From Glycine soja (taxonomy: Eukaryota; Streptophyta; Magnoliopsida; Fabales; Fabaceae): 64,000 bases of DNA. Shown here one piece after another: positions 37,133 through 48,400 of this stretch (position 1 is the first letter of the stretch; the number at the start of each line of letters is the position of its first letter). The translations under genes were made by a program, and so were the position numbers. A model generated the notes under the pieces. The model was given only the letters and a program-made list of their open reading frames with translations, ran no database searches and was not told the DNA's origin. The stretch lies in contig NC_041009.1 in the NCBI RefSeq assembly GCF_004193775.1, positions 46,059,534 through 46,123,533 on the forward strand, read 5' to 3'.

Positions 37133-37900
37133 TTTGATACTTTAGGAAGGCACACGTAATATTAGATTTTGTTGTATTAGGCACAAGTTAATATTAACTT
37201 TAGGTACATATTTGTAAATTTTAGACACACGTAAATTTTTAGTTTTTGTAATATTAGTTAGCTGTAGAAATTTAAGCATTTTACATGTAAATAAATAATT
37301 TAATATTAAATACACGTAAATTTACCTTTTTAGTGTCTTAATTTTGTATGTTATATATAGATAGTATAGTTTTAAATAAATGAATTGATAAGTTAATATT
37401 GTTTGAGTTAATTATTTTTTAGTTTTTAGTTATATATATATATATATATATATATATGATAAGATAGTGTTAGTTGTAGTTTGTAGGTTAATATTATTTG
37501 TTTTAGGAAATTTACATTATTAAATATATGATACATTGTACATTATTATTATTTTTGTATATATATTGTTGAAATGATTTTTTGCATTTCAATATTTGTT
37601 TATATTATAAATAATTTGTTAGTCCATATTTTATTCAATTATTTTTTTGTTAATTGTAGAAAAAAAATTAATTTATTTAAATTTTTCTTCACATGTATTT
37701 TAATTTATCTATAGAATATATTAAAAATTGGCCAGTTTGATTTTTTACAAATTTATTGTTATATATTTAATAATGTTTTTATAAATGTGCGTAGTTTAAT
37801 TTATATTATCTACAAATAATGTATAAATTGATTTGTGAATTTATTGTATTATATTTTATTTTGCAGTAGTAATGGCATCTTCATCATGTTCTTCATCAAG

Positions 37901-39428
37901 ATGGGATACTTAAAAATAAATGCCTCATTAATTAGTGCTCTGATAGAAAGATGGAGGCCGGAAACACATACGTTTCACATGAGATGCGGAGAGTGTACTA
38001 TTACTCTCCAAGACGTCTCTGTGTTGTTAGGTATAAGTGTGGATGATTTACCATTAATCGGTCCAACAAATCTTGATTGGGCTGATTTATGTGAGGAATT
38101 ATTGGGAGTCAGACCACAAGAAGGTGAAATTAAAGGTAGTATGGTTAAGTTAAGTTGGCTGGCTCACCATTTTGCACAAATAAATAACGACGACGACGAC
38201 GAAGAACAAGTACGAAGGTTTGCCCGTGCATGGATACTGAGATTCATTGGAGGTGTCTTGTTCATTGACAAAAGCAGTAACAAAGTTTCGCTAAGGTACC
38301 TTCAATTTTTACGTGACTTTGAAGAATGTGGCACATATGCATGGGGAGCTGCCGTACTTGGTTTTCTATACAGAGTGATGTGCAGTGCTACCGATTATAA
38401 AACTAAATCAATCGGAGGTATGTGCATCTTACTACAAATGTGGGCATGGGAACGATGTCCAACCTTGGCTCCAAAGAGGACTCCTTCCCAAGTAGAAAAT
38501 ACACCACTGGGGCACAGGTTAGTCATTTTTAACGTCTTTCATTTCAATAGAATAAATGGTTTTAGACATGTGTTAAATTTTAATCTTTGTAGGTGGCTGC
38601 GACGTGGAAACCAACATATCGGCAATGATGATGTGAGAGTTTTTCGTCGCAAGTTGGATATTATGAAACATCATGAGGTAAGAACATGCTATTGTATTTG
38701 TAAAATAAAAAATTATATGTGTTATTTTACTAAAATGTTCACAACTATGTTGTTATATGCAGTTTGTGTGGGAGCCTTACACATCAACCGTTATATCATT
38801 GTTGTCTCCCGTTTGTTTAGTCGGAAGTCTCGCGTGGTACGCGGTGGTGCCACCAATTTGTTTACAAGTTATTGAGTGGCACCAACCGGAAAGAGTATTG
38901 AGACAATTTCGGATGCAGCAACCAGTTTCAGAGTCTCCTTCACAACCCTTAAACATTCATGACATAACATTAAAAGGGAAACATGACGAAAATTGGGGGC
39001 AATTGTTCGCCCCAATGATTCATCAATGGAATAATCGTCATGCATTTAGGGTTGACGCTTATCCCCGACAAGAAGGCCTATTGAGCTTTAACTCGGACTA
39101 CATGGTCTGGTATAGGCGAAAGACAAAGATGTTTGTTGACCCACAAAATGCAAAGACGGCTACATTGGTATTTTTTAATTTTTTTGAATATTTAACTTGA
39201 ACATTTTTTTAATGATGGTCATTAATTTTCTGACCCTTATAATTGCAGGCTGAAGTTGCGGAGACATTACAATACATGGTGTCTCCTCAAGGGAGGAATA
39301 CATGGACAGTTGATGATCTCGTGCCTTATGTGGAAAAAATTACAATTTTATCCGAAGAGCAAGAGAGAGTCACTGAGCCAGTGTCACATGGTCCTGCATC
39401 AGAGCGTCAATTTCCTGCACAACAGTAA
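37901..39428 (+). CDS. Plant mobile domain (PMD, MAIN/MAIL-type) protein of a MULE, four exons
   Basis: Exons 37901-38517, 38593-38677, 38763-39167, 39249-39428 join in frame to 428 residues. The PMD (formerly 'aminotransferase-like') fold is recognised from LISALIERWRPETHTFHMRC, GECTITLQDVSVLLGI, the central WILRFIGGVLFIDKSSNKV, GAAVLGFLYRVMC, GGMCILLQMWAWER and EWHQPERVLRQF. Cellular PMD proteins (MAIN, MAIL1) act in the nucleus in genome stability and transposon silencing. Those in transposons may counter silencing, which is a hypothesis only. The N-terminus looks clipped. A better start (atggcatcttc, 37872) is in another frame and hits a stop at 37911, so a frame shift or a missed upstream exon is possible. 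The ATG at 37901 is the one in frame with the domain. Codon use is AT-rich, like the surrounding element. Confidence 0.75.
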
Positions 39429-39712
39429 AATCGTCATGTAGTATTTGTAAGTAAGAGTCAGGAGAATGATTTTGCATGTGTGTTAGCCATGACGAGAGTT
39501 TCGCATACGACTCTTCTCAATCGTCATATTCAATTGCAATCGCCTTTTGTTTGGCCATCCATGCTTTTCTGTATGAAACCTTATAGGAAAATTCACTATT
39601 TATCCTTTCTTGAATCAAAGAAATTTTTATTGATGGATCTTTTTCTGATCATGCATGTAATTCAAATAATTAAATAAAATTACAAATTAAAATATCAAAT
39701 AACACAAAAGTA

Positions 39713-40102
39713 GGATAATATGAACATAAAAAGCGTACCTACTATGCAAGTCGCAATTAAATTTGAATCAAGCTTCTCATGGTCTTGTGTCATAGTCATA
39801 TTTAGACATGTGTGCGGTCCACCCCATTGTGTCACTTTTCATGCATCAGTTTTTTTGGATAAAATTGCCCTCATATAAAAAGGGCAAGGAGACTCTTCGG
39901 TGTTGTTGGATAATATGAACATAAAAAGCGTACCTACTATGCAAGTCGCAATTAAATTTGAATCAAGCTTCTCATGGTCTTGTGTCATAGTCATATTTAG
40001 ACATGTGTGCGGTCCACCCCATTGTGTCACTTTTCATGCATCAGTTTTTTTGGATAAAATTGCCCTCATATAAAAAGGGCAAGGAGACTCTTCGGTGTTG
40101 TT
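39713..40102. repeat. Perfect-looking 195-bp tandem duplication
   Basis: Copies at 39713-39907 and 39908-40102 look identical base for base from ggataatatgaacataaaaa through ggagactcttcggtgttgtt. The duplicated piece contains the 3' part of the second transposase exon, so two copies of the same end (NNTEESPCPFYMRAILSKKT) occur on the minus strand. The second copy can only be read after a stop. Lack of divergence shows it is recent or an assembly artefact. Confidence 0.9.
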
Positions 40103-41037
40103 GGGGCAACAAACGATATATTTGTGTGATTTCGTTTCAACAACCTTAAAACTTTGATGCACCTTCATCACATATTGTTTTAGTGCATTTTTTACCGCAT
40201 CTTTACTGTCAAAATCCATGCCAATATATAATTCTTGTCCAACATTAAAAGTCGTTGGCATGTCCAGACCACAAATGTCCTCCTCGTCCGGATGACTCCA
40301 ATTGATATTATTATAATGCATAGCATCATTCCAAAATGGATTTTGAATTTCTGGTACACCTAATAATTTATAAAAAAAATCACGTCAACAAACTACTCCT
40401 ATTTAGTTACCATTAAATACAATTCTCATAAAAAGATATATGTATTCAACTAATTTTGTATTTCACAAACATTTACCTTCGCTTGGGTGAACAATTGAAA
40501 CTGGTTCAACGATGTCAGTGACTTCATCGTCTGTATCAGATATTCCATCATCACTATCATCTTCATCGAAAGACTCTTCAACGTATGAGTTAGATGCAAG
40601 ATAATCATCATCTTCATCATCAGGTAAATTGCTTATATTTCTTGGCAGTTCCGACTCATGATGAGATACATTACGTCTACATGACGTAATAGAATTTGCA
40701 GCATGAAACATAGAACTACCAGCAACATCCTTTTCTACGTACAATTCTAGAACTGACATTTGTTGTTGTTGTTGAAAACTTTCGATCATAGTTTCAACAT
40801 CTTCGTCATCACAAATTTGCAACGCAACATATTTTCCTAAAACTAAAAATCTACAACTTATAGTAGAAATAATTTCATTATTTTCTAACTTTACCTTATC
40901 TCCAATTTTTTTTTCAAAGCATTGAAACTAATTCCGCGTTTAATCTGAATCGCTTTTTTACTGCCTTCAAATATTGCACCATCATTGTCTTCATATACTC
41001 TTCCGTTGAAATACAACACTGTAATAATTGAATTCAT
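40034..41037 (-). pseudogene. MURA-type MULE transposase, N-terminal part only, frameshifted
   Basis: Read on minus from ATG at 41037. First exon 41037-40477, intron with donor gtaaat and acceptor ttattag (40476-40360), second exon 40359-40034, ending in a stop. The first exon gives a PB1-like module (start MNSIITVLYFNGRVYEDNDG, later KYVALQICDDEDVETM) and an acidic linker. The second exon gives the MuDR N-terminal module (TTFNVGQELYIGMDFDSKDA, NALKQYVMKVHQSFKVVETK, YIVCCPNN). At 40906-40914 a run of nine A (minus strand) breaks the frame; ten would keep it open. The zinc-binding module continues only to the MRA.LSKKT end, then stops, and the DDE core and SWIM zinc finger are absent. It cannot make an active transposase. 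Confidence 0.85.
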
Positions 41038-41059
41038 GATATACCTACATCAACAAAAT

Positions 41060-42400
41060 TAAAAATAATTAATCATAACAGCAGTCTTTTTAAAATAAAT
41101 AAGTGTATTTGCTTGCTGCATCTACTAAATTAAAGTTAAACTTAAACTTAAACTACAGATTAAAATTTCATTCTAACTTCAAAAAACTACAAGGGAATCA
41201 TGTAATTATTTGTAACACCTGTCCACCCATGAACAAATGCTTCTAAATAATTAAACATTATTAAAAAATAACTTCAAAGTAAAAAACCTAATTACAAAAA
41301 TTATTACGCTTTAACTTCACGTATTAATTTTTTGTCTAAAAAAATTATTACTTCAATTAAATATTTTGTGAATGATAAAAATTAATAAATGTATTTGCTT
41401 GCACTATTAAAATTTCCTTAACAAAAAAATTATTTGTAAGTCAGAAATAATTCTATAAAATTATTACTCGAATTATTTGTAAGTCAGAAAAAATTATTAC
41501 TCCAATTAAATCATTCTAATAAATTATTACTCGAATTAAATAATTCTAAAAAATTTCCATAACTTCCAAAAGTCAAAGACTCACCTCTAAATATTTGTAA
41601 GTCAGAAATAACATCAACAAAAGCTTATAACCCGAAGGGTCACACGTCAAATTTCTAAGCCACAAAAACCATGAACAAAGACGCTTACAAATAATTATTG
41701 ATAATAATTTTAAAATAACAATTCTAATTCCAAAATTATTACACTTAAACTTTACCTTCAATTTTTAGTCTAACAAATAAATTTATTATTTCAACTAATA
41801 TTTTGTCAATCATAAAAATAAAAATATTTATTTGCTTGATCTATTAAACTTAAACTAGACATTCATATTTTATTCTAAAAAAAATTATTACACTAATTAA
41901 ATAATTTTTGAAAAATTCCTCAAGTTCAAAATTTGCAATTATCACATATAAATATATTCTTAAGGCTGAAATAATTAGTGGTAATAATTTTCAAATACAA
42001 AATCTAATTCAAAATTTTACTACACTTAAATTTCAACTTCAAATTTGATTTTAACCACAAAATCAATTACTTCAAAATAAACAATTTGTAAATGATACAA
42101 ATTATTAAAAAAATTAAGTTGAAACAGCATCAAATAATGCTTCTAAAAATTTGACTCAATAAAATTTTATTCCTTAAAATAAATTAAAAAAGATCCTTAC
42201 TTTCAATAGAACTTTGAAGTTGAAGATGAAATGAAGTAACTTCAAACAAAAACAAACTTCTAACAAAGCGTGTGAAATTTGAGCCTTTTCTTTCTCTCTT
42301 CAAACAACCAGTATTTTTCTTTCTCCTTCCTTCAGAATGTTGTGAAATTTGAAGTTGTATCCTACTCTATTTAAACAAAAACTACTTGTGTCTTGCCATT
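41060..42400. other. AT-rich interior of the MULE, right part
   Basis: No coding frame. The phrase atttgtaagtcagaaataa occurs near 41428, 41475 and 41590, along with repeated attattactc and aaattaaataattc phrases, so the stretch is an array of short degenerate repeats. It should include the transposase promoter and 5' UTR. Confidence 0.6.
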
Positions 42401-42819
42401 ATTAAAAGCATGCAAAATTTGCCCCAAAGTCATACATGTGAGCCTCTGAAGCTACACTGTATGCATGTGATCCTAAAACCTGCAATGCGTGTGAACAATC
42501 TACAGGTGTAGCCTCTGAACCCTAACCTACCCAACAAATGTCCTTTCACCTGCAATGCATGTGAACATCTACAGGTAGCCTTTGAACCCTAACCTGCTTT
42601 CAGACCTTAGCTTTAGTCTTGTCATGAACAAGGAGAGAATGCGTAACCAATCTCCTACGTGGAGCATCTCCCCGTTAGTATTGGCGAGATTGCCCTAGTG
42701 GTGTATGTCGCTATTATTGCTGGCGGCATCAATGCCTACTCAGCAAGTATCGCCAAGAAGAATTGCTACATCAGTGCCTATGTGGAGCATCTCGCGTGTG
42801 CTGCTGGCGGGACTGCTTT

Positions 42820-42911
42820 CTCGCTTCTCCTGCTGGCGGCTTCACCTTAGAATCGCTTCTCCTGCTGGTGGCTTCACTTGAATCGCTTCTCCTGCTGGCG
42901 GCTTCACCTTA
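42820..42911 (+). repeat. 30-bp tandem repeat in the right MULE end
   Basis: Three copies of a unit cgcttctcctgctggcggct followed by tcacctt, with a 30-bp period (aat spacer). The middle copy has ggtggc and a shortened end. The short open frame over it (42659-42850) is a result of the repeat and not a gene. Confidence 0.85.
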
Positions 42912-43080
42912 GAAACAGACCCCCTACGCAATTTGTTACAAAAAGGGACTCCTTTACGTAAAAAGTTTGTAAAGGGGACCCTCTACAGTAAATTCGTCTC
43001 ACTGTGTGCCTATTGTGTAGTGGAAAATGAAACGAGGTTTTGTGTGTTCAGTTTTACTGTTTTATCGGGTAATCCTCGCC

Positions 43081-44757
43081 ACGCGGGGTTTTGGACCACC
43101 ACTTCACATTATTTTGGTTTTTACATTATATGTGTTTTTTTTGTTAATTTGTTACATGGTCCTTCACTCCTTAGGTTTGGTCATTTTCTCTCAATTATTT
43201 TCAAATTATTCTGCTTTTATTTTTATTTATATATTTAATCTTCTTAAATAAGGTAAATAATTAAATTTTCTCTGAAAAAATATGAGACGCTGAATGGGCA
43301 AAAATTTAAATTTAATAACTAAATGTATAAAAAATATGATAAATTAATTCTTATATTTTATAATTTAATAATAAAATAGTTTCATAAATTTAATAGCAAG
43401 AATAAAAATTAGAGAAAAAACTAAAACTAAATTATAAAATTTAAGACCTGTTGTTTTAAAAAAAATTGAAATTCACAACTAAAAATCATCCAAATGGCTT
43501 TACATCTTACATTAGAGAGAGTAAGGAAATTGCTATATACATGTCCCCATTTTACTAGTACACTCCCTTTTGATTTTATTTTCCAGAGATATCCCTGAAA
43601 AATACACTCCTTCACTCTCCACAAGTCTTTCCAATGGCCTTCTCCAATCTCCACCACTGCTGTCGATAAAGACCAGGCCTTCTATATGGATCTTGGCCAA
43701 ATTATTTTTTGACTTCATATACTAGGGATACCATTGTTGGTGAATCATGAGTGCAATTAACATTGAGTTTGAGGGACTCTATTTGTGCCAAATTCCTCTA
43801 GAACTCCATTATATTGAGGATTCTTATGCGAGCTTTTATATTTGCCTGTTACTTTGATCTTTTAAAGCAATTTTTTATTTTTTATAAACATAGTTTTGAT
43901 TCAGCATCACTACCTTGCTACAAATTTCATATTTATTTTCTTTGCGTTAAACAAAGGGCTACTAGGCCAAAACAGAAACAAAATTATCCATGGAAGACTA
44001 TGCCAACAACATCCACCATCGCTTCGAGATGAAAGTTAAAGCAAAATCAAAATTCCTAACAGTTGAACAAAGCTGCAAATTTGATACACTTTAAAGATAA
44101 ATCAGTAAACATTGAATATCCATGTGATGATGACCGTGTCTTTGCCGCATAAGCATTGTGAAATGATGATGGACTTTCTAAATATAGGAACCAATGATGA
44201 GGAATAAGACTAAATAGTCAGCGAATATTCTCCATTGATATCAGTCATACTTGATAAGGTTGATGTGAAAAAGGATGAAAGTTTAGAAATAATATTGATT
44301 GTTGCTAAATATTCAAATTAATTTAAAGATCCATATCAAATATTTTTTTTATAATTTTTTTGTAATTTTAATTAAATAAAATTGATATATTTTTCACTAC
44401 ACCTCAGCTACACTATGTTCAAGAAAAAAGAATTTTGACATTTTGAGAAAAGAAAAATACATATGTATTTTATGAGAATTTCTCTCTAGTTCATTATTAA
44501 ATCAATCTCAAATTTATCAAGACTGAAACCCTGGCGTCATCTGATTTCAGCAGGTGAGTAGGCGTAAAATAATATTTGTAAAGGAGCGTGTAGTGTAGTG
44601 TAGTCATGTTATCATCTATTCTAAATTTCTAATGTCTTTGTCCTGTCCTTCCTTTTCCTTGCAAAGTAGAAAACGAAAGCATCTCCCTCTCTCCTAAGCA
44701 AGCAATTGCCCTTAACCCTCAAAATCTTCCTCTTTCTCTCACAGCCATTGATTCTCC
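43081..44757. other. Intergenic between the MULE and the MEE60-like gene
   Basis: AT-rich, with short open frames on both strands that match nothing known. A block at 43500-43740 has low-level gene-like composition (minus strand, with tctccaccactgctgtcg on +), but I could not join it into a reading frame. The last 100-150 bp (ctccctctctcctaag region) are probably the promoter or 5' UTR of the next gene. Confidence 0.5.
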
Positions 44758-45438
44758 ATGGACGAGTATCTCTCTCTCCAATTTCAACATTTTACACATC
44801 AGCAACCTTCATTTCCAATTCAATAAAACTAACCTTTTCTTTCAATTTTTCATTGACACAGATCGGAGCAATACCCGAAGGAGTATTACCCTAACGATCA
44901 AACAATCACCAGAAGAGTCTCCTCGTCCTCTTCGACGACCAGCGTCCACGTGACAGCCCTAGACGGCCTGGTGAACGTCAACTCCCTCTTCACAATCGCA
45001 GTGTTCGTGGGCCTCTCCCTGACCACCCCGGGCCAGCGCAGCCTCGAGAACCGCTCCTCCTGCGACGCCGGTGTCGACGTGGCCAAGAAGCTTCTCGTCT
45101 TTGAAGTCGTCTCCTTCAGCTTCTTCCTTTTCTCGTCGCTGGTGGCCCAGGGGCTGAAGCTGGCGCTGAACCTGCTCAACAGCAAGGACGCCGACGAGGC
45201 CTTCCGGGCCCACATCAACCTGAAAGCCCTAAGGCTCGGCATGCTGGGCTCCGCCATTGGCTCCGTCATGGGCTGCCTCTTCCTCGTCCTGTCCATGGTT
45301 AATGTCATCGAGATCCGATTGGGAATGCTGTCGTGCGGGAGCAAGGCCGCCGCGCACGCTGTGGCCACCATGGTCGTTTTGGTCTCCTCCGCTCTCGTGC
45401 TTTATATTTCCACTGCTATCTATGCTTTTACTCGCTGA
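44758..45438 (+). CDS. MEE60: MEE60-like (maternal effect embryo arrest 60) four-helix membrane protein
   Basis: Two exons: 44758-44765, only eight coding bases (ATGGACGA), then donor gtatct, and 44862-45438 after acceptor gacacag. They join to 585 nt, 194 residues, starting MDESEQYPKEYYPNDQ. The core TSVHVTALDGLVNVNSLFTI, the four hydrophobic stretches (about 43-58, 80-105, 129-152, 166-192) and the ending YISTAIYAF match Arabidopsis MEE60 and related small proteins. Disruption of the Arabidopsis gene is associated with early embryo arrest. No biochemical role is established and none can be read here. The second exon is strongly GC-rich. The first-exon start is inferred from fit of frame and N-terminal family likeness. 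If the second exon were read alone, no good upstream ATG exists before the core. Confidence 0.85.
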
Positions 45439-48400
45439 AACTTAACAAACAAACAAAACAGATAAATTCGTTATTTGTATTTTATGTGAAGCTTTGTTAT
45501 GGTTTTGGGTTTTATGTTTGATTTGTTCTCGAATGGCCGTTGGAGCGACCAGGTGGAGACTAGAGAGGCGCAATTTAGCTGTTGCTCTCTTGTTTGGTTT
45601 CTTTTATTGATAGAAAAATAAAAATGAGTTATTTGCGGAAAATTCATTTTGTTTTGCTTTTGTGTTTTTAGTTATTTGTGTTGCCTATTTACTTCATTGT
45701 GGGTTAAATGAGATTTGAGAAGTGTTTGTGTTTGGATTACAGTTGCATCCAACTGAACCCACATTAAACTCAATCCTCCACTCACATAACTTTTTCGTGT
45801 GTGCGTTGAAACGTGTATAGTTTTCCCATTCAAAGTGGATACAATGCCTATACAAATGCACACTCTTAGGTGACTTGTTATTTGGTTAGGCCGTGTTTTG
45901 TTGGTAAAACAAATTCTAATGTGGTGTGGTTTAGATGATGGATTTGTTTGGATATTTTTCATATTAGTTAAGGTGGCATGCGAAGAATTTTGACTCTGGT
46001 GTAATTGGTGGGGTGTAGTTTTCTTGTTGAAGATGCAAGAGGAAAAATTGATGATCATATATACGGATGGAACTTATTTTGACTGAATTGAACATCTGGT
46101 CTAAACTGCGGTTGCAGGATTTGATCAAAGTTTTTCTCTGGTTACAGGATTGGTTTTGCATGCTGAGTCAGCAATTGAGTAGTGGTTCTTTGTGTGATTA
46201 GAGCTCTTGTTCTGGTTTTCTCAGTATTTTAGATAGCTTAATTGTTTAATGGATGATTGATGTGGATTAATTTTAATGGAACGAAATAATTTGTTTTGCT
46301 TCATTGCTTTCCGAGTAGTTTAAATTAAGTTAATGCACACATTCGTATAAAAGCATTCAACATTGTCTTAATTGTTACATCTGATGTACGTGTACCTAAA
46401 CATCTTAGTGTTTTGTTAATTAAGGATACATGAAAAGGTTAGACTCTGTGCTGCGGTTGGTGAAATGGTTTTCTTGAGGAAACCACAAGATGGAAAATTG
46501 ATAATCCTAAATGGTAATTGGTTGTGTTATTCATATCAATCAAAATTCTAATATGTAAAGTCACTAGCACATCCTAGTGACTACAATAAAGTCCTGGAGA
46601 AAGTTGCTTTAATTTCATGGTTAACTAAGTTCCTCTCTGCAAGCTGAAACTCAAATCAAAGTCATGAATATCATGAATGATTTATCAGGGATGTTACTGA
46701 ACTGAACTTGGTATATTTGAAGGTTCAAGCCTATGATGCTTGAAGATTTAAACGACTAAGTGATGGTTTAGTAGCACTCTTTAAGCTAGGGTGTATTTTT
46801 GCTTCTTGAATGTGTTGCCAATTAAATCTGAACAAAGTAACTTGTATTTGTTTTTTGCGGTAGTGTATACAAGGTGGACGAATTCACCCTAATTTTAAAG
46901 GTGCATTATTGAACTTCTCTTGTTATTAGGTAACATGAGAAAGAAGGCAAGGGAAATGAATGCCCCCAATCTAAATTTCCAAGGATTGTGTTTGATGGGG
47001 GCTTAAGGCTTTGATTTGTTTTTAAAGATATAAGGTTGGGTATCGTGGTGGGTAACAGCTAACAAGGTTGGGCATGTTAGGGAGATATAAGGTTGGCACA
47101 ACGTTTGGAGAAGGGTGAAGAGAGAAATGAGAGGTCATGGATTCGAATATTTTTAACTAACATTTATAATAAAACTAACAAACTAATATTTCCTGATAAA
47201 AAAAATGGGCACGTTGGGTTTTAGGGTGTCCATCCAGTCATTGAAATTGAAATGGAGCGACAAAGTGGAGATTAATTTGGTGTCTATTCTTCTAATAAAA
47301 ATATTTAACTTTTTAATTTGAAAGAAAATTGTCAGTCAGTCCATATATAAGATGTATTTAGAAATGAGATTGGTAGTTGTGTCTTCAAATTTCCTTGTAT
47401 AAATCAGATTGAATATGTTTCATTTGTGGGTTGGATAAGTCACATAATCAATGTGACGTGAACTAACAACTACAAATGCTTCAAGAAATAATTCTTGTGG
47501 AAGCCTTGAAGCTTGATGATGTTCCAGCAAGATTATATTTAGTCCATTGCTTATATTTTTTAGGCTGGTTGGTGTTGAGGGATCACCAATAAGGTACATT
47601 CTGATTAAAAATTAAGATACGTGTTTTTTTCCCTCGAGAAAGAAGGGTGTTGCACAATGTCAATGATGAATGAGACATACTAGAAGAAGGGGATAGGCAG
47701 ATACATATAAGTCTGGTGGGTTTTTATTTTATTTTATTTTATAGGCAAGTAAGTGTGGTGGGAGTGTAAGATATAATTGTGAACATTAGATTAATCTAAC
47801 TGAAGTAAAGATGGTGTATCATTATGAGTGGTCCACAACAACATTCGTCTACAAAATGACTATTAGTGAGCATAAAGTGTTACAAAAAGTTGGTTTGATC
47901 CTAATTTGCTTAGTGCCCACTAAGTGAGGATTTCAAAGGCGAATGAGCTACTTGGTTTGGTGGTAACTAAAACTCAAAACAAGTCAGAAATATGATAAGA
48001 AACACAGCTGAACTGAACTTGGTATTTCAAGAACATGTAAAAAAATTTAAAATATTTTTATGTAATTATGAATAAGTGTTGGTTATTTGGATCAAATATG
48101 ATGTTATTAGGAAACAATGAGTATGAAAAACGTTCTCTGCGACATTCAAACATGTGGGGAGGAGGTTGATTAATGTAATGGTATGTTTGGTTTAGAGAAA
48201 AGAAAATAAATTTTAATGGAAAGTAAAATGATTTTGTAAGTTATTTAACAGGAAAGAAAGATAAAATAATTTCTTCCCCTTACTTAGTTATGTAGAAAGT
48301 AAAAAAGAAAGAAAAAAATACGTAAATAAAATGGCATAAATATCTTTAATAAAAAAATAAGTTATTTTGATCTTTCTGCTATGCTAAAACAACTTTCTAT

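Larger units (their letters stand above)
36230..43080. mobile_element. Mutator-like element (MULE) carrying a PMD gene and a broken transposase; ends approximate
   Basis: The two outer parts are long, GC-richer and inversely related in patches. On the left are gccgccattggc, tgctgactaggcat and gggtaggcttagggtttgca. On the right, reverse-complemented, are gccgccagca, tgctgagtaggcatt and gggtaggttagggttca. Between them lie a plant-mobile-domain gene on + (37901-39428) and the first exons of a MURA-type transposase on - (40034-41037). Plant MULEs of this kind are known to carry PMD genes. The catalytic DDE part of the transposase is missing, so it is non-autonomous. The exact outer ends and the expected 9-bp target duplication could not be fixed by eye; the right end could lie anywhere between 42930 and 43090. 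Confidence 0.65.

Noticed and set aside
36970..37457. Several TA tracts considered as a CRISPR-like or satellite array
   Set aside because: Irregular spacing, simple dinucleotides; ordinary microsatellites inside a transposon.
45672..46161. Minus-strand frames rich in Asn/Thr/Ser
   Set aside because: Low-complexity AT-rich 3' flanking DNA, no family likeness.
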